DNA of 60,975 nucleotides from contig NZ_FRBU01000023.1 of the NCBI RefSeq assembly GCF_900142695.1, positions 1-60,975 of the forward strand, in the 5' to 3' direction. The position numbers and the translations under genes are program-made. A model generated the notes under the pieces. It worked only from the letters and a program-made list of their open reading frames with translations, had not been told where the DNA came from and did no database searches. The stretch is from Flavobacterium xanthum. Lineage in GTDB: Bacteria > Bacteroidota > Bacteroidia > Flavobacteriales > Flavobacteriaceae. Positions 16,342 through 26,475 of the stretch are shown piece after piece. Each line of letters begins with the position of its first letter. The stretch's first letter is position 1.

Positions 16342-19300
16342 ATGAATGAGGCCAAACCAACGTACGATGAATTACTCAAAAAAATACAGGAACAAGAATT
16401 AGAGATAATTCGGTTAGTGAATGGAGAACATAAAAAATCAAATCTTGAATTCTTTACAAAAGAATCAGAAGATTTGCTCTTTTTATTAGGTTATGGTGGC
16501 TACTTTAAAGAAATAAATCCAGCTTTTGTACATAAATTTGGGTATTCAGAGCAGGAGTTTCTTAACAATCCATTTGCTACATTCGTTCATCCCGAAGATC
16601 AAAAAAATACAGCTGCGGAAGTCGAAAGATTATCCAAAGATTTAACTTCATTAAATTTCGAAAACAGGTGTATTAAAAAAAATGGAGAAACTGTTGTTAT
16701 TCATTGGATTTTCAGCGTAAATCTGCCGATGCAAATTATTTATGGAATTGGAAGAGATATTACCGAAAAGAGAAAAGCTCAAGAAAATTTAATTTTCAGT
16801 GAAAATCTACTAAACATTGCCCAAAAAATTGCCAAGATAGGAACATGGGAATTAGATTTAATTGATAACAAAATGGTTTGGTCTAAGGAATTGTATTCTA
16901 TTTACGAAATTGATGAAAAATTAGAGCAAAATTTATTCAAGGGATACTTAAGTCGTTTTGCGAAGGAGGATCTTGTTATTTTTCAGAATAAAATCGAACA
17001 ATCTAGGCTTGATAAAAAATCGTTTGAATCAGAGCAGTGCGCGATTTTTTCGAAAAAAAGAATAAAATGGCTCACGATTATTGTAAAACCGGTACTAGAT
17101 AACAAGGGAAATGTTGTTAAACTTAGAGGCAATACTCAGGACATCACAGAGGAAAAACTAATCGAGCAGTCAATTAAAGAGCGAGAAGTTGCAGTGATAG
17201 ACTATAAACTTAAACTAATTGAGCAAGAAAGCGATGCTAAGTTTAAGTATTACATTGAAAATGCTCCTGATGGAATTTTTGTCATCGATCAAAATAGAAA
17301 CTATATTGAAGTAAACCAAGCTGCATCTACATTAACGGGATATTCTGAGCAAGAACTTTTACTGATGAAATTTGGCGATCTATCTTCAGAGGACCAAGCT
17401 GATGCTACCTTGCAAAAATTTCAATTTTTACAAGAAACAGGAGCGATAAAAGGGGAGATTAAAATTATTTGTAAAAATGGAACTGAACTGTTTTGCTTCA
17501 TTGATGCCGTAAAGCTTTCGGATGACCGATTTCTAGGTTTTGTTAAAGACGTTACTGAAAATAAAAAAGCCGAAGAAAAAATAAAAGAAAGCGAAAAACG
17601 CTTTCGAGCCTTGGTGGAAAATAATGACAGTATTATAACGGTGATTGATGAAAATTTCAATACTCTATTTCGCAGCCCGTCGTCATCTCGTGTTAACGGA
17701 TACTCACACGAAGAATATGAAAATTTAACGGAACAAGAATATTTCCATCCTGATTATTTGGAATATGTTCATGAAATGGTGCAGAACACTTTTAACAATC
17801 CAGAAAAACCGCATCCCGTTTTATTTCAAGTAAAGCATAAGAATGGAAATTATATCTGGCTGCAGGGAGTTCTAAATAATATGATGGAGCACAATGGCGT
17901 GAAAGGTATTGTTGTCAATTTAAGAGATGTCACTGAAAGCATCATGGCCAATGAAACCTTATCAAAAGAAAAAGATAAATTTGCTAAAATTGCGGCTACC
18001 TCGCCTGGATTGATTTATTCCATGCGGCAAAACAAAGACGGTTCATTGAGTTATCCGTATGCCAGTCATGCCATTGAGGAAATATATGGGTTTACCTATG
18101 AAGAAATTGAGTTTGATGTAAATAAAATTTTCGGATTAATTCATCCGGATGATTTAGAGAGCTTGATGTGCAGCATACATGAAACTAAATCCAAGTTAGT
18201 TTCTCTCAAAGGAGAATACCGCTATTTTCATCCTACAAAAGGAATGGTTTGGCATAGTGTAAATTCTTTACCTGTAGTTGAGCCGGAAGGAACGGTGATT
18301 TGCCACGGAATTGTCACGGATGTTACTGAAAGAATTTTGGCGGAACAAAAAATTATTAAAGCCAATAGGCTGTATTTGTTTATCAGTCAAATTAACCAGA
18401 TGATTGTAAGAACTACGGATCAAGAAACCTTATTCACGGAAGCATGTACTATTGCAGTTAATTTAGGAAAGTTTAAAATGGCTTGGATTGGCATTGTAGA
18501 TGAAGTAACTAAAAAAGTGATACCGGCGAAAATTGTAGGGGATGACAATGGTTATTTCGCCAAAATTAAAACCATAACAATAGATGATGAACCATTAGAA
18601 AGAGGTCCAGCAGGTCGTGCCATTGGACAGGGCAAATCGATTGTTTGTAATGATATTGAAAACGATTTAATGATGCTGCCTTGGAAAGAAGAAGCATTGG
18701 AGAGAGGATATTTATCTGTAATGTCAGTTCCAATAAAAAAATTTGGAAAAGCAATTGGTGCTTTTTCTTTCTATGCAGAGGAGAAAAACTTTTTTGATAA
18801 AGAGGAAATCGCATTACTAGAGGAAGCGACAGGCGATGTGGCTTTTGCATTAGAAATTTTTGAAAAAGAAGCACTACGCAAAAAAGCGGAAGAAGATATA
18901 TTTGAAAGTGAGCAAAGATATCACACCTTAACGGAAGTTTCTACAGTTGGAATTTTCCGCACAGATACAAAAGGAGATACTACTTATGTTAATCCCTACT
19001 GGTGTCAAATTTCTGGATTGTCTTTTGAAGAAGCTATGGGTAGCGGCTGGTTAACGGCTGTTCATCAGGAGGATAAAAAAATAGTAGCGCAAGGATGGGA
19101 GGAAGCAACAAATGATCTTGAAAAGTCATTGTCAGAGTATCGTTTTGTGCGTCCGGATGGATCAATAGCTTGGGTTATGGGCCAGGCGATTCCGGAAAAA
19201 AATGTCAGAAATGAGATCGTAGGATATATTGGTACTATTACTGATATTTCAGAGCGCAAGATTGCTGAGGATGCCATTTTGAAGGAAAAACAACTTTCGG

Positions 19301-22300
19301 AACTGATAATCAATAACCTTCCTGGCGTTTTTTATATGTATGATGAATCAGGAAAATTTGTCAGGTGGAATAAAAATTTTGAGACAGTTAGTGGTTATAG
19401 TGCAGCTGAAATTGGTCAAATGGAAGCGGTAGATTTTTATGATGAAGATTATAAGGAAATAATACGAACAAGATTAAAGACGGTCTTTGAAATTAAAGCA
19501 CCTGGATTAGAAGTCAAATTATTTACAAAAAATAAAGATAAAATTCCATATTACATTAATTCTCATGCTTTTGAGTACAAAGGAAAGAGGTGTCTCTTAG
19601 GAATGGGATTGGATCTTTCTGATATTAAAAAAGCAGAGGAGAAAATAAAAATTGCTAACGAACGATTTGAAATGATTTCTGCAGCAACTAATGATGCAGT
19701 ATTTGAATATAATGTACTAACAGGAGAAAGTTGGAACAATCAAACTTTCATTACTCTTTTCGGATTTGGCAGTAGTTTACCAAATGGCCAGAACAATAGT
19801 GTTATATGGCGTTCTAAGGTTCATCCAGAGGATCGAGAAAGAGTGATTAAAAAATTAGAAGATTCCTATGTAGGGTCAACCACTTTATGGTCAGACGAAT
19901 TCCGTTTTCAAAAAGCAGATGGTAGTTATGGAATTTTTTATGATAGAGGAATTATTTCCAGAGATGAATCTGGAAAAGCCATTCGTTTAAATGGAGCCAT
20001 GATCGAAATCACCGAATTAAAAAATATTAAGGAGCAGTTATTACGAAGTGAAGAGAAATATAGAAGTCTTATCGAACAAGCTTCAGACTCTATTTTTATT
20101 AATGATGCCGATGGACACCTACTAGAGGTAAATGAAAGTGCCTGTGTTATGTTAGGGTATAGTAAAGAGGAACTTTGTACAAAAAACATAGTAGATTTAT
20201 ACACTGATGCCGAACTTGTAAGAAGGCCAATTATGTTCAAAGAATTATTAAATGGGGAGCAAACCTTAATAGAACGAACTATGCTTCACAAAACAGGATC
20301 TTTTATTGCAGTAGAAATCACGGCAAAGATGATTCTTGATGGTCGAATTGTTGCCATTGTGAGGGATATAAGCGAGCGTAAAAAAAAGGACGACGAATTT
20401 AGGAAAATGCATAAAAAAATTGAAGCTATTCTTGGCGCCATTCCTGACCTGTTATTTGAAGTAGACATAAACGGTAAAATTTTTAATTATCATTCGCGCC
20501 GCGATGATTTATTAGCGCTGCCTCAAGAAGTTTTTTTAGGAAAAACATTTTCTGACGTTTTAAATAAAGATGTAGCTAATTTAATTTTGTCTGCTATAAA
20601 AGAAGCTTCGCTAGAAGGATATTCTACCGGAAAACAATATTCCTTAAAGCTAAATGAGGAATTGCATTGGTTTGAACTTTCAATTGCGCCTATGGTGGAA
20701 AGTGATGCACAAGAAATTCACTTTATTTGTCTGTCACGTGATATTACTGCGGCAAAAAATTCCGATTTTGCACTTTTAAAAAGCGAGGAGCGATACCGTG
20801 GTTTACTAAACAATCTTGATGCAGGGATTCTAGTTCATGCTGCTGATACTTCCATCATTGTCAATAATCAAAAAGCAGCTGAATTATTGGGATTGACTAA
20901 TAATGAAATGAAAGGGATGAAAGCTTCTGATCTTCCTTGGAATTTTTTAGATGAGGAAAATGCACCGTTGTCTATTAACAACTATCCCGTAAACCAAATT
21001 ATTGCTACAAAGAAATCTTTGAAAAATTTTGTGTTAGGTGTACACCGTTCTACAAAAAAAGATATTGTATGGTTGTTAGTAAACGGTTATCCAGATCGTA
21101 ACGAGAAGGGTGAAATCTTTGAAATAGTAATCAGTTTTATTGATATTACGGAACAAAAAGTAATGGAAATGGAATTGCTAAAAGCTAAGGAATTAGCTGA
21201 ATCTGCCAACAAAACAAAAACTGATTTTCTAGCTAATATGAGTCATGAAATTAGAACGCCATTAAACGGTATAATTGGATTTACTCATTTATTAATGAAG
21301 TCAAATTTGAAAAAAAATCAAGCAGAATACATGACGACTGTCAATGAATCTGCAACATCATTAATGGAAATTGTCAATGATGTGTTGGATTTCTCTAAAA
21401 TTGAATCTGGAAAATTAGAACTTAATATTGAAGAGGTGAATCTTTTTAAATTGACAAATCAAGTCATAGATTTATTTAAATTCCAAGCAAATCAAAAGAA
21501 GATAGATTTAATACTTGACATTAATAATAACGTTCCGCAATACATTTTGGCTGATTCTGTGCGATTGAAACAAATACTTGTAAATCTCTTGAGTAACGCG
21601 ATTAAATTTACCAATTTTGGTGAAATAAGATTGGATATAAATCAGATTGACTTCTCAAATGCAAAAGGATCAACGATTCAGTTTTCTGTAAAAGATACTG
21701 GAGTGGGAATTAAAACCCAAAACAATGAGAAAATATTCAATTCGTTTGTACAAGAGGATAATTCCACTAGTAGAAAATTTGGTGGAACAGGATTAGGGTT
21801 GGCCATTTCAAATCAATTACTGGCCTTGATGGATAGCAAGTTACAATTGATCAGTAAATATGGCGACGGAAGCGATTTCTTTTTTGTGATTACATTCAAG
21901 AAGGCGAAACATAAGAAAAATACAACGGCGTTATTTACCAAAAGCATAAAAGACGACCTTATTAAACCTTTGCATACGTTAAGTGACCTTACAGTTTTAA
22001 TAGTGGAAGACAATAAAATTAATATGTTACTAGCTAAAACATTAGTCAAAAGAATCATCTCTAATTGCACTATTCTTGAAGCTAAGGATGGTAATGAGGC
22101 TGTTGATATTTATAAAAAAGAAAAACCTGACGTGATTTTAATGGACATTCAGATGCCAAATAAAAATGGATATGAAGCAACAGATGAAATTAGACAACTA
22201 AAGGAAGCTAAAGATATTCCTATAATTGCAATCACGGCGGGCATAATGGTAGGCGATAAAGAAAAATGCCTTCAAGCAGGCATGAACGATTACTTACCTA

Positions 22301-22359
22301 AACCTATTATTCAATTGGATTTAGAAAAAATGTTGCAAAAATGGTTGAATAAGAATTGA
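16342..22359 (+). CDS. giant multi-PAS hybrid sensor histidine kinase
   Basis: About 2005 aa from the ATG at 16342; a GTG two codons earlier is the alternative. By eye there are about eleven PAS domains: five in residues 35-675, then a GAF domain (about 680-850), then six more up to about 1610. Many end in the PAC motif (for example GRDITEKRKAQE, VKDVTENKKAEE, ITDISERKIAE). The core has HisKA with His1635 (NMSHEIRTPLNG), HATPase_c (N box, DTGVGI, GGTGLGLAIS) and a receiver domain with phospho-accepting Asp1935 (VILMDIQMPNKNG). No transmembrane segment is evident, so it is probably cytosolic. There is no HPt domain or DNA-binding output, so a separate phosphotransfer partner is expected. The stimulus is unknown. 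Confidence 0.95.
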   Translation: MNEAKPTYDELLKKIQEQELEIIRLVNGEHKKSNLEFFTKESEDLLFLLGYGGYFKEINPAFVHKFGYSEQEFLNNPFATFVHPEDQKNTAAEVERLSKDLTSLNFENRCIKKNGETVVIHWIFSVNLPMQIIYGIGRDITEKRKAQENLIFSENLLNIAQKIAKIGTWELDLIDNKMVWSKELYSIYEIDEKLEQNLFKGYLSRFAKEDLVIFQNKIEQSRLDKKSFESEQCAIFSKKRIKWLTIIVKPVLDNKGNVVKLRGNTQDITEEKLIEQSIKEREVAVIDYKLKLIEQESDAKFKYYIENAPDGIFVIDQNRNYIEVNQAASTLTGYSEQELLLMKFGDLSSEDQADATLQKFQFLQETGAIKGEIKIICKNGTELFCFIDAVKLSDDRFLGFVKDVTENKKAEEKIKESEKRFRALVENNDSIITVIDENFNTLFRSPSSSRVNGYSHEEYENLTEQEYFHPDYLEYVHEMVQNTFNNPEKPHPVLFQVKHKNGNYIWLQGVLNNMMEHNGVKGIVVNLRDVTESIMANETLSKEKDKFAKIAATSPGLIYSMRQNKDGSLSYPYASHAIEEIYGFTYEEIEFDVNKIFGLIHPDDLESLMCSIHETKSKLVSLKGEYRYFHPTKGMVWHSVNSLPVVEPEGTVICHGIVTDVTERILAEQKIIKANRLYLFISQINQMIVRTTDQETLFTEACTIAVNLGKFKMAWIGIVDEVTKKVIPAKIVGDDNGYFAKIKTITIDDEPLERGPAGRAIGQGKSIVCNDIENDLMMLPWKEEALERGYLSVMSVPIKKFGKAIGAFSFYAEEKNFFDKEEIALLEEATGDVAFALEIFEKEALRKKAEEDIFESEQRYHTLTEVSTVGIFRTDTKGDTTYVNPYWCQISGLSFEEAMGSGWLTAVHQEDKKIVAQGWEEATNDLEKSLSEYRFVRPDGSIAWVMGQAIPEKNVRNEIVGYIGTITDISERKIAEDAILKEKQLSELIINNLPGVFYMYDESGKFVRWNKNFETVSGYSAAEIGQMEAVDFYDEDYKEIIRTRLKTVFEIKAPGLEVKLFTKNKDKIPYYINSHAFEYKGKRCLLGMGLDLSDIKKAEEKIKIANERFEMISAATNDAVFEYNVLTGESWNNQTFITLFGFGSSLPNGQNNSVIWRSKVHPEDRERVIKKLEDSYVGSTTLWSDEFRFQKADGSYGIFYDRGIISRDESGKAIRLNGAMIEITELKNIKEQLLRSEEKYRSLIEQASDSIFINDADGHLLEVNESACVMLGYSKEELCTKNIVDLYTDAELVRRPIMFKELLNGEQTLIERTMLHKTGSFIAVEITAKMILDGRIVAIVRDISERKKKDDEFRKMHKKIEAILGAIPDLLFEVDINGKIFNYHSRRDDLLALPQEVFLGKTFSDVLNKDVANLILSAIKEASLEGYSTGKQYSLKLNEELHWFELSIAPMVESDAQEIHFICLSRDITAAKNSDFALLKSEERYRGLLNNLDAGILVHAADTSIIVNNQKAAELLGLTNNEMKGMKASDLPWNFLDEENAPLSINNYPVNQIIATKKSLKNFVLGVHRSTKKDIVWLLVNGYPDRNEKGEIFEIVISFIDITEQKVMEMELLKAKELAESANKTKTDFLANMSHEIRTPLNGIIGFTHLLMKSNLKKNQAEYMTTVNESATSLMEIVNDVLDFSKIESGKLELNIEEVNLFKLTNQVIDLFKFQANQKKIDLILDINNNVPQYILADSVRLKQILVNLLSNAIKFTNFGEIRLDINQIDFSNAKGSTIQFSVKDTGVGIKTQNNEKIFNSFVQEDNSTSRKFGGTGLGLAISNQLLALMDSKLQLISKYGDGSDFFFVITFKKAKHKKNTTALFTKSIKDDLIKPLHTLSDLTVLIVEDNKINMLLAKTLVKRIISNCTILEAKDGNEAVDIYKKEKPDVILMDIQMPNKNGYEATDEIRQLKEAKDIPIIAITAGIMVGDKEKCLQAGMNDYLPKPIIQLDLEKMLQKWLNKN

Positions 22360-22433
22360 TTCTCTATCAACAAAGTCTAAAAAGAGCTTTTAACTATTGA
22401 TGCCAAGTAAAAAATTAGGTAAAAAACTGAAAA

Positions 22434-22485
22434 AGAATGAAAAAAAGGAATGAAAATAAAATTATTTTCGCTCCTTTTTTTTCAT
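22434..22485 (+). terminator. terminator of PAS kinase
   Basis: AAAAAAGGAATGAAAATA pairs imperfectly with ATTATTTTCGCTCCTTTTTT and is followed by TTCATTCTTTT. Confidence 0.75.
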
Positions 22486-22684
22486 TCTTTTAGGCCAGGG
22501 AACTGCAATTTAAGCCGGTTGTAAGAAAAAAAATAATTAGGTACGATTTGATGAAGATAAGCGAAAGCTGCTCAACGATAAGCTCCACATCAAAATAAAT
22601 GAGGTACTTCGATTTACTTTTACCTTCAATAAATGATTTAAAAGCAAGGTTAAAAAAACGTGTTCACTATTTTTTTGAGAGTGC
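22486..22684. other. intergenic region between convergent genes
   Basis: About 200 bp without a recognisable gene or repeat. Confidence 0.4.
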
Positions 22685-22716
22685 AAAAGCCTGTATGATT
22701 GAGTATACAGGCTTTT
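22685..22716 (-). terminator. terminator of the gamma-lyase-like gene
   Basis: AAAAGCCTGTAT and ATACAGGCTTTT form a 12-bp stem; the T-run on the minus strand is short, so it is a moderate terminator. Confidence 0.65.
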
Positions 22717-22743
22717 AACTGGCTTACTACAAGCGGAATTGTT

Positions 22744-23952
22744 TTAAGATAGCAAAATATTCAAATCCATCATACACGCTTTCATCATTTGATAGGTTCT
22801 TTCAATGTCATTGTCTAAACCTATAGAAAATCGGATTAAACCATCAGTCAATCCCATTTCTATTTGCTCCTCTAGGGGAATTTCACTTGATGTCGAAGTT
22901 CCAGGGGCACTAAACAACGTTTTGTAAAATCCTAAACTCACGGCCAGATACCCTAGATTTTTTGATTGCATCAATTCCATTAATTCATTGGCTTTTGCCA
23001 AAGTTCCTACGTCCAAAGTTATCATTCCTCCAAAACCATATTCTGGATTAATCATCGTTTTATATATTTCGTGACTTGGATGACTTTCTAAACCGGGATA
23101 TACTGTTTTTAGACCGTCTTTTTCGAAGCGTTGCGCCAGATACATCGCATTATGACTGTGCTGTTTCATTCGGATATGCAAAGTGCGCAAGTTTTTCATC
23201 ACACTCGCTGAACGTAAACTATCCATTGTAGGTCCCAGTAACATGCTGGCTCCGCTATTGACGTTTTTTAAACTATCAATAAATTCTCTCGAGGCACACG
23301 TTACTCCGCCCACAGTATCACTGCTTCCGTTGATATATTTAGTCAAACTGTGAATCACAATATCAGCACCCAATCGTGCAGGAGAAACGGACAATGGTGA
23401 AAATGTATTATCAACCACAAGCGTTAAATTATGGCGTTTTGCAATTTTAGATAAACCTTCAATATCAGCTACTTCCAGCAATGGATTACTAACTGTTTCA
23501 CAGTATAAAACTTTGGTTTCAGCCGTTATTGCAGCTTCTACAACAGCAAGTTTTGTAATATCTACAAAGGTAGTTTTGATGCCTAATCGCGGGGTAAAAT
23601 TCTTTAAGAAAGCATACGTTCCTCCATAAATTGTTCTGCTCGAAACAATGTGATCGCCCGTGCCGCACAACTGCAAAAGAGTAGGGGTAATCGCGCCCAT
23701 TCCGGAGGCCGAAACATTAGCGGTTTCTGTTCCTTCCATCGCTGCCAAAGCTTTGTCTAAATACAAATTACTTGGAGAAGAATGGCGAGAATACAAATAA
23801 CAGCCTTCCATATTTCCTTCAAAAGTATCGAACATGGTTTTTGCCGATAAAAACGTATACGTGGAAGAATCAGAAATGGATGGATTTACACCACCAAATT
23901 CGCCAAAGCACTGTAAATCCTGAATGTTGTCTGCGGGATTGAAATTTTTCAT
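22744..23952 (-). CDS. Cys/Met metabolism PLP enzyme, methionine gamma-lyase-like
   Basis: The 402-aa fold-type I enzyme has YSRHSSPSNLYLDKALAAMEGTE, the phosphate site SASGMGAI, the tyrosine of TIYGGTYAFLKN, VVDNTFSPLSVSPARLGADIVIHSLTKYINGSSD with the PLP lysine, and MLLGPTMDSLRSASVMKNLRTL. It could be a methionine gamma-lyase or a cystathionine lyase; sequence alone does not decide. An Lrp-type regulator gene is divergent from it, which fits amino-acid-responsive degradation. Copy B of the dispersed repeat ends about 20 bp upstream of its start codon. Confidence 0.9.
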   Translation of the reverse strand: MKNFNPADNIQDLQCFGEFGGVNPSISDSSTYTFLSAKTMFDTFEGNMEGCYLYSRHSSPSNLYLDKALAAMEGTETANVSASGMGAITPTLLQLCGTGDHIVSSRTIYGGTYAFLKNFTPRLGIKTTFVDITKLAVVEAAITAETKVLYCETVSNPLLEVADIEGLSKIAKRHNLTLVVDNTFSPLSVSPARLGADIVIHSLTKYINGSSDTVGGVTCASREFIDSLKNVNSGASMLLGPTMDSLRSASVMKNLRTLHIRMKQHSHNAMYLAQRFEKDGLKTVYPGLESHPSHEIYKTMINPEYGFGGMITLDVGTLAKANELMELMQSKNLGYLAVSLGFYKTLFSAPGTSTSSEIPLEEQIEMGLTDGLIRFSIGLDNDIERTYQMMKACMMDLNILLS

Positions 23953-23974
23953 AGTTGTATCTATTATTATTTGA

Positions 23975-24052
23975 AGCTAATCCTGCTATTCGTTTCAATC
24001 TTTTCTTTTAAAAAAAAGAAAAGGATTTACACTGCTATCAGGGCTAGGGTAT
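23975..24052 (+). repeat. dispersed stem repeat, copy B
   Basis: It reads TCCTGCTATTCGTTTCAAT, CTTTTC-loop-GAAAAG, GATTTACACTGCTATCAGGGCTAGGG. The central stem is different in sequence from copies D and E but in the same position. It lies in the divergent spacer between the gamma-lyase and the Lrp gene. Confidence 0.85.
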
Positions 24053-24225
24053 TTCGTTAGTAACAAAATCTATTCAAAATAACGTAGTTCTAGATTAATA
24101 ATCAATCATGTTGTTTAATATTAGATTTTAAAACTATAAAATAAAAATAATGTAATTTAATTTTCTAAATTAGCTCCTTAAACAAGATTTATATAGATTT
24201 TATTTCAATTTAAATTTCAATAAAA

Positions 24226-24684
24226 ATGACATTAGACGCCATCGATAAAAAATTACTTTTCTTATTGCAATCCGACAGTAAAAAAACAACGAAAGAACTT
24301 TCCTTAAAACTTAATCTCTCCGTTACTGCGGTATATGAGCGCATTAAAAAGCTCGAAAGAGAAGGAATCATCGATAAATACGTAGTGCTAGTCAATCGTT
24401 CTAAAGTCGAAAAGGGATTTGTCGTTTTTTGTCACCTTAAATTGATACAGCATACCAAAGAGTTTCTTACCAAATTTGAAAGTGAAGTCGTGAAGCTAAA
24501 AGAGGTTTTAGAATGCCATCACGTGAGTGGCGAATACGATTATATTCTGAAAATAGTGGTAAAAGATATGGAAGCGTATCGGGAGTTTTTGGTTACAAAG
24601 CTGACTACTTTGCAACATATTGGAAGCACACACAGCACTTTTATGATTAGTGAAGTAAAAAATACTACAGTGGTCGACGTTTGA
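24226..24684 (+). CDS. Lrp/AsnC family transcriptional regulator
   Basis: The 152-aa protein has an N-terminal AsnC-type helix-turn-helix (DAIDKKLLFLLQSDSKKTTKELSLKLNLS split across residues 3-31, then VTAVYERIKKLEREGIIDKY) and a C-terminal RAM/AsnC ligand domain (residues about 66-145, including VLECHHVSGEYDYILKIVV). It is divergent from the gamma-lyase-like gene at 22744 and is its likely regulator. The ligand is probably an amino acid. Confidence 0.93.
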   Translation: MTLDAIDKKLLFLLQSDSKKTTKELSLKLNLSVTAVYERIKKLEREGIIDKYVVLVNRSKVEKGFVVFCHLKLIQHTKEFLTKFESEVVKLKEVLECHHVSGEYDYILKIVVKDMEAYREFLVTKLTTLQHIGSTHSTFMISEVKNTTVVDV

Positions 24685-24956
24685 TAATTATAAAAGGTAG
24701 TTTTTTGTGACTCCTCCTTCCTACCATTGACAAAGCGCATCCAAAATACTTAATTTATATGTAGATTCTTTTTGTTTTTTATTGGAATATGGAATTCGCA
24801 TACCTTCATTTGTGTTTGCATAGCATTCACTCGATGTTCATTCCTTAATGAAAGCCCATTTTCATAACAAAAAACCTTCTGAATTAAACTTTAAACAAAA
24901 CTTAATTCCTTAATTTTGTACAACATTTTATAAAAACACAATAAAAAAAATATACT
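24685..24956. other. lpd upstream region with possible -7 element
   Basis: TAATTTTG at 24911-24918 matches TAnnTTTG and lies about 38 bp before the lpd start codon, but no TTG is properly spaced upstream. No gene is visible. Confidence 0.4.
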
Positions 24957-26360
24957 ATGAGTTCATTTGACGTAGTCATTATAGGTTCTGGCCCTGGAGG
25001 ATATGTTGCAGCAATTCGCTGTGCGCAATTAGGTTTTAAAACAGCAATTATAGAAAAATATGCCGCTCTTGGCGGAACTTGCCTAAATGTAGGTTGTATT
25101 CCTTCTAAAGCATTACTTGCTTCTTCGCATCATTACAGTGACGTAGCGCATTTTGCTGAGCACGGAATTGAAGTTTCTGGAGAAATAAAAGTGAATCTAG
25201 AAAAAATGATTGCACGAAAACAAGCTGTAGTTGACCAAACTGTAGGTGGGGTGAAATTTTTGATGGATAAAAATAAAATTACTGTTTTTGAAGGTTTAGG
25301 TTCATTTGTTGATGCCACACACGTCGCGATTGCAAAAGCAGATGGAACTTCGGAAACTGTAGAAGCTAAAAACATAATTATCGCTACAGGTTCTAAACCA
25401 TCGAACTTACCTTTTATTAAATTAGATAAAGAAAGAATAATCACTTCTACTGAAGCGTTGAAACTTCCCGAAGTTCCTAAACATTTGGTGATTATTGGTG
25501 GTGGAGTTATAGGAATTGAACTTGGACAAGTGTATTTGCGTTTAGGAGCGCAAGTATCTGTAGTAGAATATTTAGACAGAATCATTCCTGGAATGGATGC
25601 CTCTTTATCTAAAGAATTGACTAAAGTATTTAAAAAACAAGGCATGAAATTTTACGTTTCACACAAAGTGAAATCAGTAGAAAGAAATGGAAAAGGAGTT
25701 GTAGTGCAAGCCGAAAATAGTAAGGGAGAAACCATAACGCTGGAAGGCGATTATGCATTAGTTTCTGTTGGTCGCCGTCCTTATACTGATGGATTGAATG
25801 CTGACAAAGCAGGCGTGAAAATTTCAGATCGAGGAATGGTTGAGGTAAACGATCATTTGCAAACGAATGTTCCAAATATTTATGCAATTGGTGATGTCGT
25901 TCGTGGAGCGATGCTTGCTCACAAAGCAGAAGAGGAGGGAACCATGGTTGCGGAACTTTTAGCAGGTCAAAAACCACATATAAATTATAATTTAATTCCA
26001 GGAGTGGTGTACACTTGGCCAGAAGTAGCTGCTGTAGGACAAACAGAAGAGCAATTAAAAGCGTCTGGAATTGAATACAAAGCAGGAAGTTTTCCATTTA
26101 AAGCATTAGGTCGTGCGAGAGCAGGAGGAGATTTAGACGGATTTGTAAAAATTCTTGCTGATGCAAAAACGGATGAAGTTTTAGGTGTTCACATGATTGG
26201 AGCGCGTTGTGCTGATTTAATTGCCGAAGCAGTAACTGCCATGGAATTTAAAGCATCCGCCGAAGATATTTCTAGAATCTCTCATGCGCATCCTACTTTT
26301 GCGGAAGCGATTAAAGAAGCTGCACTTGCAGCTACAGATAATAGAGCCTTGCACGTGTAA
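24957..26360 (+). CDS. lpdA: dihydrolipoyl dehydrogenase (E3)
   Basis: The 467-aa flavoprotein reoxidises dihydrolipoamide in 2-oxoacid dehydrogenase complexes and the glycine cleavage system. Visible are FAD-binding IGSGPGGYVAAIRCAQLG, the redox disulfide GGTCLNVGCIPSK, the NAD site IIGGGVIGIELG, YAIGDVVRGAMLAHKAEEEG, and the C-terminal His-Glu pair HAHPTFAEA. It is full length. The gene ends in a spacer that is present twice (26353-26475 and 28408-28530). Confidence 0.97.
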   Translation: MSSFDVVIIGSGPGGYVAAIRCAQLGFKTAIIEKYAALGGTCLNVGCIPSKALLASSHHYSDVAHFAEHGIEVSGEIKVNLEKMIARKQAVVDQTVGGVKFLMDKNKITVFEGLGSFVDATHVAIAKADGTSETVEAKNIIIATGSKPSNLPFIKLDKERIITSTEALKLPEVPKHLVIIGGGVIGIELGQVYLRLGAQVSVVEYLDRIIPGMDASLSKELTKVFKKQGMKFYVSHKVKSVERNGKGVVVQAENSKGETITLEGDYALVSVGRRPYTDGLNADKAGVKISDRGMVEVNDHLQTNVPNIYAIGDVVRGAMLAHKAEEEGTMVAELLAGQKPHINYNLIPGVVYTWPEVAAVGQTEEQLKASGIEYKAGSFPFKALGRARAGGDLDGFVKILADAKTDEVLGVHMIGARCADLIAEAVTAMEFKASAEDISRISHAHPTFAEAIKEAALAATDNRALHV

Positions 26361-26475
26361 TTAAAATTCCAATATTTTAAATACGAAATTCCAAAAATTA
26401 TAAATCCCAAATTCCACAATTTACGTTGGAATTTGGGATTTTTTTATTTTGGGATTGACTAAGTTTTATTTTCAA
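26353..26475. repeat. direct repeat, left copy (lpd-fumC spacer)
   Basis: This 123-bp segment runs from the last codons of lpd through a bidirectional terminator to the 3' end of the AlbA_2 gene. It is about 87% identical, without gaps, to 28408-28530. Confidence 0.9.
26402..26446. terminator. bidirectional terminator of lpd and AlbA_2 gene
   Basis: AAATCCCAAATTCCA and TGGAATTTGGGATTTTTTTA pair as a long stem with T-runs on the plus side. The second copy at 28453-28503 serves fumC. Confidence 0.85.
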
